Of a DNA stretch of 16,043 bases, positions 6,635 through 14,166 are shown in pieces; within the stretch, counting starts at the first letter, position 1; each line of letters begins with the position of its first letter. A program made the position numbers and the translations under genes. Under the pieces are notes generated by a model. That model was not told where the DNA came from. It did not search any database and worked only from the letters and a program-made list of their open reading frames with translations. Source of the DNA: JBCCSZ01 sp039199225 (GTDB lineage Bacteria > Bacteroidota > Bacteroidia > Chitinophagales > Saprospiraceae); the NCBI GenBank assembly GCA_039199225.1, contig JBCCSZ010000180.1, positions 1 to 16,043 of the forward strand, given 5' to 3'.

Positions 6635-6654
6635 ACCTCCTTGGATTTATTTTT

Positions 6655-8811
6655 CTATTCGACTTTGAAGGTATCGTCTGTGACGGCTGCATTGACCTCC
6701 ACCTTTACAGACTTCATGGTCAAAGGTACAGGCAAGGTGGTTCCCTTCATGGTCATCTTATGCGGAAAGGCCACGCCATCGGTCACTTGATAATCCGTGA
6801 TGTCCATTGTATTTGTTTGGCCATCGGTGACCGTTTCCACTCTGACCTTAAAGCCATTTTCTACATCGTAATATTGATTAATAACCGCTCCTTTAGGCAG
6901 TTTTGTCTCCACCCGAAAGGCCGGCTTGTTATCGATCATCTGGATGTCCTTGAGGCTCGTATTGGCATTTGTCGGCGGATTGAGCTCTACAAATAGGCGG
7001 CCGTTAAACGCAAAAGCCTCCAATTGCTGCCCCTCAAAATTAGTAGTTTTCCCCATGGTGCTGGCCATTGCCTTCTCGCCATTGAGCACTTGCTTTTGCA
7101 TGATCGTGCCACCAGAAGAAACGACCATCGACATCTTGTCTGATCCCTTGTAGATTACTTCATTGCTCATTTTCTGGCCCATCATTTCCATTTCAAAGGT
7201 ATGCTTCACCGTATTGATACCCTCCACTTTTGCCTTGCCTCCTATCGCCTGAAAATATTTCTGATAGACAGACTCCAAGGTGTAACCATCGGTGCTGAGA
7301 TTGGAAGACATATCGACCTCATTGCCGTAGGTATCGTAATAGTCCACCTTACCGCTACTGGCAAAACGACTCAGTTTATCAGCCACTTCCCCCTTGTTGC
7401 CAACGACCACAAAGTGCGCCTTGTCCGGATGGATGTACTTTTGAGCCATCTGTTGCACCATTTCGGGTGTAACTTGGCTGAGTTTTTCCAGATAGTTGGC
7501 ATAATAGTCTTCCGGCAAATTGTAGCGAAAGGTGTTCAGGGCAAATCGAGCGACGGTTTGTGGATTTTCCAAGCCTCTGGAAAAGCGACCGGAGATGACA
7601 CTCTTTACAGTTTCGACCTCCAAGGCATCGGCCTTTTCGTCTCTCACACGCTTCAGCTCATAGATGAATTGCACCAAAGAACTGTCCGTTACTTCGTTGC
7701 GGACGCTGGCTCCGGCGGAAAAATAGCCCATCAGCCGATCGCTCCGCAAGCTAGAGCCTGCGCCGTAGGTGTATGCATTCGTTTCCCGAAGGTTGGCATT
7801 GAGGCGACTGCCAAAATAACTCCCGAGCATGGTGTTCATAACAGTTGACGGAATGGCATCCGGATCGCCGGGTTTTAGATCAACCGGGTAAGTGACCGAA
7901 ATAACAGATTGGACAGCACCAGACTTGTTGACAAAATCAACCGTTGCAGCCGCTGGCATTTCAGGCGCTTTATAAGTGGGTCTTTTCAAATCTTTGGAAG
8001 CCTCCCATTTGCCAAAGTACCGAGCCATTTTTTGTTTGATCTTGGCAGGATCGACATCTCCGACCACCACCAAGTAACTGATGTTTGGCCTGAAGTAAGT
8101 ATCGTAATAAGACCGTATTTTCTCGATCGTAATTTTCTCTACAGTCTCTTCCGTTACCAATTCTCCATAGGGATGATCTTTTCCAAAACGCATCACATTG
8201 GCCACATTTCTGGCAATGGTATTGGGGTCTTCTTTAGACTGTGCTAAGGAGGACAGCGTTTGCTTTTTGGCCTTTTCAAATTCCGACTCCGGAAAGGCCG
8301 GATTGTAGAGAATATCCGACATCAGGTCGAGCAGCTTATCCGAATGCTTGGTCAGAGAAGATGCAAAAATTCCACTAGTGCTGGTCGAAAGTGTCGCTCC
8401 GATAAAGTCGATCTCTTCATCCAACTCAGATTTGCTTTTCGACTTGGTTCCCTTGCTCAACAAGTCACCAGCCATGTCGATGTAGCCAGCGTATGCCTCT
8501 TCCATGATGCTGGGGGCGTCGACAAAGAGTTGAAAGGAAACCCGTGGCAGTTTGTGGTTTTCGACAATGATGACCTGCAGACCATTTTCCATCTTATAGT
8601 GGTCGTAAGTTCCCATTTGAATCTTGGGAGCTGGCCCAGGCTCAGGTGCCTGACCGCGAAAGTCAACCTGCTCGGGCGCATCGTCTGTTGCTGCCGTTTC
8701 GTTGAGTGCCTCCTCCACCTTTTCTGTCGAGGCATCGGCCGGAATCCTCGTTTTGGGACTGCACTGGACAAACAAAAAGCTCAATAGAAGGAAAGAAAAT
8801 ATATTTTTCAT
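6655..8811 (-). CDS. M16 peptidase-like lipoprotein (R/Y subunit, no zinc site) with C-terminal LolA-like domain
   Basis: From the ATG at 8811 the product has 718 residues and starts with a lipoprotein signal ending FLFVQC (C17); an in-frame ATG at 8823 is also possible. The frame is open to 8958, but the extra part overlaps the end of the upstream gene and would bury the signal. Residues about 70-510 hold two M16 domains. The zinc motif HxxEH is replaced by D-M-A-G-D at 112-116, so this chain cannot bind catalytic zinc there. The second domain keeps the substrate-binding pair R342 and Y349 (LRETNAYTY). Residues about 515-718 resemble the LolA/LolB-like beta fold seen at the end of some Bacteroidetes M16 proteins; that match is by general pattern only. 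It probably forms a heterodimer with the product of the gene just upstream, anchored in the envelope. Confidence 0.88.
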   Translation of the reverse strand: MKNIFSFLLLSFLFVQCSPKTRIPADASTEKVEEALNETAATDDAPEQVDFRGQAPEPGPAPKIQMGTYDHYKMENGLQVIIVENHKLPRVSFQLFVDAPSIMEEAYAGYIDMAGDLLSKGTKSKSKSELDEEIDFIGATLSTSTSGIFASSLTKHSDKLLDLMSDILYNPAFPESEFEKAKKQTLSSLAQSKEDPNTIARNVANVMRFGKDHPYGELVTEETVEKITIEKIRSYYDTYFRPNISYLVVVGDVDPAKIKQKMARYFGKWEASKDLKRPTYKAPEMPAAATVDFVNKSGAVQSVISVTYPVDLKPGDPDAIPSTVMNTMLGSYFGSRLNANLRETNAYTYGAGSSLRSDRLMGYFSAGASVRNEVTDSSLVQFIYELKRVRDEKADALEVETVKSVISGRFSRGLENPQTVARFALNTFRYNLPEDYYANYLEKLSQVTPEMVQQMAQKYIHPDKAHFVVVGNKGEVADKLSRFASSGKVDYYDTYGNEVDMSSNLSTDGYTLESVYQKYFQAIGGKAKVEGINTVKHTFEMEMMGQKMSNEVIYKGSDKMSMVVSSGGTIMQKQVLNGEKAMASTMGKTTNFEGQQLEAFAFNGRLFVELNPPTNANTSLKDIQMIDNKPAFRVETKLPKGAVINQYYDVENGFKVRVETVTDGQTNTMDITDYQVTDGVAFPHKMTMKGTTLPVPLTMKSVKVEVNAAVTDDTFKVE

Positions 8812-8869
8812 TTTGAGAATCATTTTTCTGGCTTTGCTTAAAGAATTCAAAAGGCGCACTAAAAACCCA

Positions 8870-10198
8870 TTAGGGCTGTGCTTCCTTTGGTAAATAATAA
8901 AGGACGACGCGATTGTTCTTATGAAAATACTTATTGGCAACCCGGCGGATGTCCTCACGAGTCACTTTCATGTAGCGCTCCAACTCGGTATTGATCAGTT
9001 CGGTATCGCCAAAGTACATATAATAATCAGACAGACTTTCGGCGATGTCTGCCACTCGTGCATTGCCAAGGATAAAATCCGATTCCACCTGATTGCGGAG
9101 CTTTTGAAACTCTCGTTCAGAGATTAGGTCTTTTTGTACACCCGCAATCACTTCATCCATACCATTTTCCAGATCATCTGCGCTGACTCCCATGTTGGCA
9201 ATACCAAAGTTGAGTGCAATGCCTGGGTCCTCTGTAGAAAACGGAAAGTTGAATACGGCCAGGGCCTTTTGCTGATCGTCGACGAGAGCCTTGTACAAAC
9301 GAGAACTTTCTCCTTCTGCCAAGAGCGTACTGAGCATACTGACGGCATAGAAATCTTCGGTGCCTTGCTCGGGAATGCGATAAGTTTGCACAACCGCTGG
9401 CAGTTGAACATTGTCATAAATGGTGTCGCGAATCTCTCCGGCCAGCGGTGGCTCCACGATATTGGGCCGCTTGATCGGCTTGGTACTCTTCGGGATGTCT
9501 TTAAAGTATTTATCGATCAGCTTTTTGGTTTCTTCAATATCCAAATCGCCTGCAATGGACAGTACGGCATTGTTGGGGACGTAGTAGTCTTTGTAAAAAT
9601 TGACATAGTCTTTTTCCTCAGCCGCATCGAGGTGGGCCATTGATCCAATCACAGGCCAGCGGTAAGGATGTATGGTAAAAGCTCTTTTGATGGATTCTTC
9701 CAGTACCGATCCATAAGGCCGATTATCCACCCGCTGCCGCCTTTCCTCTTTGACGACTTGCCGCTGGGTTTCAATACCCACTGTCTCTACACGTGCATGC
9801 AACATCCGTTCTGATTCCAGCCACAGTCCGAGTGCCAACTGGTTGGAAGGAAAAAGCTCGAAGTAAAAGGTGCGATCAAAAGAAGTATTGGCATTATTGG
9901 TCCCCCCTGCTTTGGAAGTGTAGCTGTCGAACTCACCCCGCTTGATGTTTTTTGAACCTTCGAATAATAGATGCTCAAAGAAATGGGCAAAGCCCGTGCG
10001 ATTGGGGTCCTCGTTTTTGGAGCCTACATGATAGCTGACCGTTATAGCCACAATGGGCGTAGAATTATCTTGATGCAGTATGACGTGCAAACCATTGTCG
10101 AGGTCATATTCTACATATTCAATACGGTTTTGAGCCAGTACATTTGTTGTCCAACAAAGACAGAGCAATAAACAAATAGGTAGTATTTGATACCGCAT
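8870..10198 (-). CDS. M16 family zinc metallopeptidase, catalytic subunit
   Basis: A 442-residue protein with an N-terminal Sec signal peptide (hydrophobic stretch 5-20, likely cleavage after VLA-Q at about 22), so it is periplasmic. The inverted zinc motif H72-F-F-E75-H76 is intact, and E151/E152 in VVKEERRQR sits about 75 residues later, where the third ligand belongs. The second M16 domain lacks the usual Arg and Tyr (LVDDQQKALAVF instead of LRE-x5-Y). The companion downstream has the opposite pattern. This is the known arrangement of two-gene M16B heterodimers, in which one chain gives the zinc site and the other the R/Y pair. Such enzymes degrade peptides in an enclosed chamber; the natural substrate is unknown. 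The lipoprotein gene starts 58 nt after this stop. Confidence 0.93.
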   Translation of the reverse strand: MRYQILPICLLLCLCWTTNVLAQNRIEYVEYDLDNGLHVILHQDNSTPIVAITVSYHVGSKNEDPNRTGFAHFFEHLLFEGSKNIKRGEFDSYTSKAGGTNNANTSFDRTFYFELFPSNQLALGLWLESERMLHARVETVGIETQRQVVKEERRQRVDNRPYGSVLEESIKRAFTIHPYRWPVIGSMAHLDAAEEKDYVNFYKDYYVPNNAVLSIAGDLDIEETKKLIDKYFKDIPKSTKPIKRPNIVEPPLAGEIRDTIYDNVQLPAVVQTYRIPEQGTEDFYAVSMLSTLLAEGESSRLYKALVDDQQKALAVFNFPFSTEDPGIALNFGIANMGVSADDLENGMDEVIAGVQKDLISEREFQKLRNQVESDFILGNARVADIAESLSDYYMYFGDTELINTELERYMKVTREDIRRVANKYFHKNNRVVLYYLPKEAQP

Positions 10199-10230
10199 AT
10201 AATCAATTTTTGAAAAGATGAAATAAAGTA

Positions 10231-10238
10231 CAAAGATA
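10231..10238 (-). promoter_or_regulatory. Probable promoter -7 box for the M16 peptidase pair
   Basis: The minus strand reads TATCTTTG, a full match to TAnnTTTG, 33 nt before the ATG at 10198. The -33 region 20 nt further upstream (TTCA) is a poor match, so the assignment rests on the -7 box and its position. Confidence 0.5.
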
Positions 10239-10411
10239 ACGAAAGATCAACGATTCTCTGAAGGCTCGGAATATTATCGAACAACTTTGAAAAACCTTAG
10301 ACAAAAAAGGGGCTTTAGAGGGATGAAAATCCTTAGACTACTTGAAATAAATCGAATACTTCTATCCAATCCGATGGCTATTTTTTACAAATTTAACGAA
10401 GGAATATCAGC

Positions 10412-10444
10412 GGAATCAAAGTGGAATTAAAGTGGAATTAAAGG
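10412..10444. repeat. Three tandem copies of an 11-bp unit
   Basis: The plus strand reads GGAATCAAAGT, GGAATTAAAGT, GGAATTAAAGG in direct succession, so copies differ by one base from the middle copy. It lies in non-coding DNA about 210 nt upstream of the M16 start. It could be a slippage-prone microrepeat or a set of binding sites for a regulator; nothing shows which. Confidence 0.75.
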
Positions 10445-10752
10445 GATAATTATGTTAAAAAATGAAAAATTTTGGCCCAGCCCTCGTGTCTCATTGATAT
10501 TTTATATATATTGCCGCCAGCACGACTTACTCATCTTTACATCATTATTTTTAAGACATTCAGTTCTTATAGGCCATAGGGGACTTGTACGCAAAGCCCG
10601 ATTCGTTAAATCTACTTTTCAGATAAGATTTACTTGGAAAGTAACTCCTATGCCTATCACACAACAGGGCTGTCTGACACATGCTAAAACCATTCAGGCA
10701 AGGCACGTTCCTTGTCTCTGTAAATCATTCTTCAACTCGGAACTTAATGTTA

Positions 10753-11011
10753 CCAGTTGAACTGGAGAAGCTATGCAGCTAGTAAAAATTACTAGGATTG
10801 TTCTAAGGCTATAGTCGACGACATTCCATTTCCTAACGCTAAAACTTTTCCTGCACAACAAAACTCATTGATTTGGAAGTATTGCACGAAGCAATTCAGC
10901 TGAGTGTGGCTGCACTCCTATGCAATCTTTCAATTGATTGATTCGTAATCCATCGGAATCTATACTGCGTCTGCACTTAGAGTATAATCTCTATGTCCCA
11001 GCTGCAGCTGG
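10753..11011. repeat. Cluster of short inverted repeats upstream of the metzincin gene
   Basis: Within about 260 nt there are five short inverted repeats: CCAGTT-G-AACTGG (10753-10765), CTAGTAA-AAA-TTACTAG (10779-10795), ATTGC-ACGAA-GCAAT (10881-10895), GAGTG-TGGCTG-CACTC (10902-10917), and the 14-bp palindrome CCAGCTGCAGCTGG (10998-11011). None is followed by a U-run. They could form a structured 5' leader or small RNA ahead of the gene at 11061, or operator sites. Each is short enough that chance cannot be excluded for any single one. Confidence 0.5.
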
Positions 11012-11060
11012 ATTTCCGTCAAAACGTATTTATTACTTTTTTCACTAAAAATGTTACACA

Positions 11061-13184
11061 ATGAAAAAGTTATGGTATTTGTTTTTATTCTTTTTGCCAC
11101 TGAACCTTGTGGCCCAACAACCACCATCATTTGATGGACAAAAACTAAACCTTAAACACCAACAACTAAGCTCCAATTTTTTAAAGTATGATGCCTACCA
11201 GCTCAATTCCCAAGAGATTTACAATTACGCACTCGAAAAATCGATTGATGGGCGCATTTTCAATCTAAAACTTCGCCTACCCGGACATGAAGATTACTCC
11301 ATCATGCTGGAAACCAACAAGCAACTCAGCTATTCCAACGCACTGGTAATGACGAAAGGTAAAGACGGTGTCCAAACCCAAAGGTTGGAAAACAATCAAC
11401 TGTATTTGACCGGCTTTTTATCCGACAATAAGCAGAGTCAAGTTGCATTGACCATTGGATCAAACACCATTTATGGCTTTATCGATGATGGCACTTCGAT
11501 CAAATTCATCGAGCCAATTTCTTACTTGACCCAACAAAAGCCCAGCGACCAATTCGTCTTCTATGATACCAAGGACGTTGTAAGCAAAGATGTCAAATGT
11601 GCGGCAATAGAAATGGAGCGACAAATAGGAAGAACCGAACAGCAATTTATCAGCCCCAATCCTTGTATTACGATTTATACTGTTCAAATTGCCCTAGCAG
11701 CAGATTTCAGCATGTTCCAAAAGTACAATGATGTCTTAGGAGTAACTCAATACCTGACTGGCGTTATGAACAACGTACAAACCAATTACGATGATGAATT
11801 TGACTTTGAAGTGAGATTCGACATTACAGGCTTCTTGGTTTCCAATTGTCTTACTTGTGATCCTTGGACCTTCTCGACCGATGCAACAACCCTACTGTCA
11901 AGCTTCAGCCAGTGGAGTAATAACTATGGATTTGGAAACTTAGAATATGACATTGCTGGTCTGTGGACAGACAGAGATCTGGACGGCCCTGTCATAGGAG
12001 TTGCTTATACGGGTGGTACTTGCGCCGACAATCGCTATCACCTCTGTCAGGATTTCTCTACCAATGCTCAACTGATTCGGGTGCTTACAGCGCATGAAAT
12101 CGGTCATAATTTTGGCTTGGAACACAACGACCCAGCTGTCGGATGCATCATGGACCCTTCTGTAACAACGACTAATTGTTGGTCCGCACAAAGCCAGGAA
12201 ACCATGAACAGGAACATCCCAGCGTTTTCTTGTCTTCAAAACAATGCTTGTACGGTTCGTACTCCTCCGGCCACCCCTCCGGGAGCCATCAATAACTTAT
12301 GTGGCGATGAACAAAAATGCATCAACCTCGGCTCCCGATGTACAGATTTCATCTCAGCTTTCGACAATGATCCAGACCTCACAGTGAGTACCTTTGGAAC
12401 GACCCTCTGCCTACAATCGACCGAGTGTACCCGCAGGAGCGCCGTTGTCAATGTCTATGCGACAGATGGATGTGGACAAATTTCAAACATTGTCTCCTGG
12501 CCCATCAGCATCAATGCCGATCAGGGCTGTTGCCCCAGAACACTTCCTTGCAATGAGCCAGTTGGCTTCAATTGTGATAGAAGTAACTTTAGTGGTATGA
12601 CGACTGTCACCTGGGCCAATAATGCCGATGCAGAAAGCTACGAGTGGCGCCTCCAAGGCAGTACTTGCTGCCTGGCCAACCCACAAGTAGGAAACGTCAC
12701 TTTATCAGGCAGTACCAATTTTCCAAGGATGACTTTCAACCACCAACAATTGGGGCAAGGCTGCTATGCGCTTTACGTACGGACAAACTGTGCAGACGGC
12801 AAGTTCTCCAACTGGTCGGTGTATTGCTTGGAGGCATGCAACCCACAAATCTTTATTTCAATTGATAAAACAAAGCCTCAAGACAATGCCAATGATGGAC
12901 AATCCAATGATTTGCTGGGTGTGGAACAACACCAAATCGTACCGAATCCCAATGGCGGAACCTTCAATCTAATGGTGGAAGCGGCCGAGCCGGGCTTCAG
13001 AGAATTGGCAGTATTCGACCTAAGCGGCCGAGAAATCTGGCGGAATGAAGTTGTTTTGAATAAAGGACACAATCAAGTTGGCATCGCTATACCAACGATT
13101 CAGAATGGCGTGTACATTTTCTCTGTCAATGATGGCAAGGAAATTAAGACACAAAAATTCATAGTCAATACATCTTTGAGATAA
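11061..13184 (+). CDS. Secreted metzincin (M12B/reprolysin-like) zinc protease with T9SS sorting domain
   Basis: A 707-residue preproprotein. Residues 1-19 are a signal peptide (MKKLWYLFLFFLPLNLVAQ). Residues about 20-195 look like a propeptide, with C180 in a VKCA context that could act as a cysteine switch. Residues about 200-395 are the catalytic domain: H345-E346-I-G-H349-N-F-G352-L-E-H355 is the full metzincin HExxHxxGxxH site, and CIMDPS with M364 is a likely Met-turn. Residues about 405-600 are Cys-rich, fibronectin-like or immunoglobulin-like segments. Residues about 630-707 match a type A T9SS C-terminal domain (PNPNGGTFNL, LAVFDLSGREIW, NGVYIFSV, KIKTQKFIV-like end), so export across the outer membrane by the type IX system is expected. 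It stands alone on the plus strand and ends just before a strong hairpin. Substrate is unknown. Confidence 0.92.
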   Translation: MKKLWYLFLFFLPLNLVAQQPPSFDGQKLNLKHQQLSSNFLKYDAYQLNSQEIYNYALEKSIDGRIFNLKLRLPGHEDYSIMLETNKQLSYSNALVMTKGKDGVQTQRLENNQLYLTGFLSDNKQSQVALTIGSNTIYGFIDDGTSIKFIEPISYLTQQKPSDQFVFYDTKDVVSKDVKCAAIEMERQIGRTEQQFISPNPCITIYTVQIALAADFSMFQKYNDVLGVTQYLTGVMNNVQTNYDDEFDFEVRFDITGFLVSNCLTCDPWTFSTDATTLLSSFSQWSNNYGFGNLEYDIAGLWTDRDLDGPVIGVAYTGGTCADNRYHLCQDFSTNAQLIRVLTAHEIGHNFGLEHNDPAVGCIMDPSVTTTNCWSAQSQETMNRNIPAFSCLQNNACTVRTPPATPPGAINNLCGDEQKCINLGSRCTDFISAFDNDPDLTVSTFGTTLCLQSTECTRRSAVVNVYATDGCGQISNIVSWPISINADQGCCPRTLPCNEPVGFNCDRSNFSGMTTVTWANNADAESYEWRLQGSTCCLANPQVGNVTLSGSTNFPRMTFNHQQLGQGCYALYVRTNCADGKFSNWSVYCLEACNPQIFISIDKTKPQDNANDGQSNDLLGVEQHQIVPNPNGGTFNLMVEAAEPGFRELAVFDLSGREIWRNEVVLNKGHNQVGIAIPTIQNGVYIFSVNDGKEIKTQKFIVNTSLR

Positions 13185-13195
13185 AGCTGTAACAC

Positions 13196-13221
13196 CTACC
13201 AGAGGCCGTGGCCTCTGGTAG
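13196..13221 (+). terminator. Terminator hairpin after the metzincin gene
   Basis: A perfect 12-bp stem (CTACCAGAGGCC with GGCCTCTGGTAG) with only two bases between the arms begins 11 nt after the stop at 13184. The following ATTCTATGATTCTT is only moderately T-rich. Position and strength fit a terminator for the plus-strand gene. Confidence 0.75.
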
Positions 13222-13349
13222 ATTCTATGATTCTTATACTATGTATTCAAGCTGCGATTCACTGCGAAGAAAGCCTTTGACTCGAATATTTGCTATGAAA
13301 TCGTAGACTTCTACCAAAATTCTATCTAAATCCTTTCATTCACCACAAC

Positions 13350-13366
13350 TTGGGTCATGTGACCAA
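13350..13366 (-). terminator. Possible terminator hairpin after the YkuK-like gene
   Basis: On the minus strand TTGGTCA and TGACCCAA pair with a one-base bulge, about 30 nt after the stop at 13397. There is no U-run, so this is a weak candidate. Confidence 0.3.
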
Positions 13367-13396
13367 TCCTGACCAGCCAGGCACTACAGGCTTGTG

Positions 13397-13867
13397 TTAG
13401 ACAACCTTGTCTGCACAGCTAGAGCTGGCAAAGGCATCCGGCTTGGCCTTGAAAACAAAGCCCATTCCCAGGATGTAGCCCATCGCCTCCTTCAAAGCGG
13501 TATTGGACTGGAAATGCGGATCGGTATTGATGTCGGCATGGACCTCCAGTGCCACATTGTACTTGTCCAGCAAATCACACAGAGCATAGGCAATCTCAAC
13601 CGAACGAGCTACCTCAGTAATCATCCGCTCGCGGATACCCATTTTTTGGTTGATCTTTGTGTTGCTGATGAACATAAAACCACCTTTCTTTTCTCGCAAA
13701 AAGACGATAACGGTCGCCATTTCGATGACATCGCCCCTAACTTGAGAATCCGTTCCGATACACACTTTCAGTTTGTGGCCATCTGCTGTTTCCCGGATGA
13801 TGGTTTGCTCTACCGCTTCTTTGATCGGCAGTTCAATTTGCTGGCCATTCAATCTTCTCCATTTCAT
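13397..13867 (-). CDS. YkuK/DUF458 family RNase H-like protein
   Basis: A 156-residue cytoplasmic protein without signal peptide or membrane segment. The block KVCIGTDSQVRGD at about 34-46 followed by ATVIVFLREKKGG matches the start of the YkuK family (DUF458), which has an RNase H-like fold; the Asp of GTDSQ and later acidic residues (E108, D111, D115 in LEVHADINTDP) are candidate metal-binding positions. B. subtilis YkuK is the namesake, and the biochemical activity of the family is not established to my knowledge. The gene is isolated: it converges with the metzincin gene and diverges from the thioredoxin-domain lipoprotein, so context says little about its job. Confidence 0.85.
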   Translation of the reverse strand: MKWRRLNGQQIELPIKEAVEQTIIRETADGHKLKVCIGTDSQVRGDVIEMATVIVFLREKKGGFMFISNTKINQKMGIRERMITEVARSVEIAYALCDLLDKYNVALEVHADINTDPHFQSNTALKEAMGYILGMGFVFKAKPDAFASSSCADKVV

Positions 13868-14127
13868 TTTGTAATAGTGTTTATGTTAAAGCAAACTTTT
13901 TGGAATTACAATAGCAGCAGAGTTTGTGTACAAGTGTTATTACGTAAAGTCTTAATTGGTTAGCGATGAATTGGTTTAAAGAAAGCTTTCGTTTTCCGTT
14001 CAGCTAAAGTCGAGTTTAAAATACCTCATATCTGTTGAGATAAAAAGGATTGTAACAACTTATTATCCTAAACTTAACCCTATCAACAACATTTACTTAA
14101 TGATTCGTTCCATATGTTAAATTAAGG

Positions 14128-14135
14128 TATATTTA
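14128..14135 (+). promoter_or_regulatory. Possible promoter -7 box for the YyaL-like gene
   Basis: TATATTTA matches seven of eight positions of TAnnTTTG in effect (last base differs), with TTCG 20 nt upstream as a near match to the -33 TTTG. The ATG at 14167 is 31 nt downstream. The rest of the 299-nt divergent gap at 13868-14166 shows nothing else that I can support. Confidence 0.4.
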
Positions 14136-14166
14136 CATTCATCGCCAATCGGCTAAAAAGCAGCAA

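Larger units (their letters stand above)
10199..11060. other. Divergent intergenic region without a convincing gene
   Basis: This 862-nt AT-rich stretch separates two divergently transcribed envelope/secreted protease loci. It contains the M16 promoter near 10235, an 11-bp tandem repeat at 10412-10444 and a cluster of short inverted repeats between 10753 and 11011. An open frame of 102 codons at 10452-10760 shows no recognisable domain or family-like composition, and I do not call it. No tRNA or known structural RNA was recognised. The region probably holds the promoter of the metzincin gene at 11061; TACTTTTT about 25 nt before that gene is a partial -7 match only. Confidence 0.6.

Noticed and set aside
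6635..6642. Perfect AAGGAGGT on the minus strand upstream of the first leader
   Set aside because: It looks like a Shine-Dalgarno sequence, but it is 19 nt from the nearest ATG, lies upstream of the expected transcription start, and such sites are little used in Bacteroidetes.
8812..8958. Extended start of the M16 lipoprotein gene
   Set aside because: It overlaps the end of the preceding M16 gene and would place the lipoprotein signal in the interior of the protein.
10295..10338. 8-nt direct repeat CCTTAGAC at 10295 and 10331
   Set aside because: It is too short and too simple to distinguish from chance in 862 nt of AT-rich DNA.
10452..10760. 102-codon plus-strand frame in the intergenic region
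   Set aside because: Its composition is unlike the neighbouring proteins, no domain or signal peptide is evident, and it ends within the inverted-repeat cluster.
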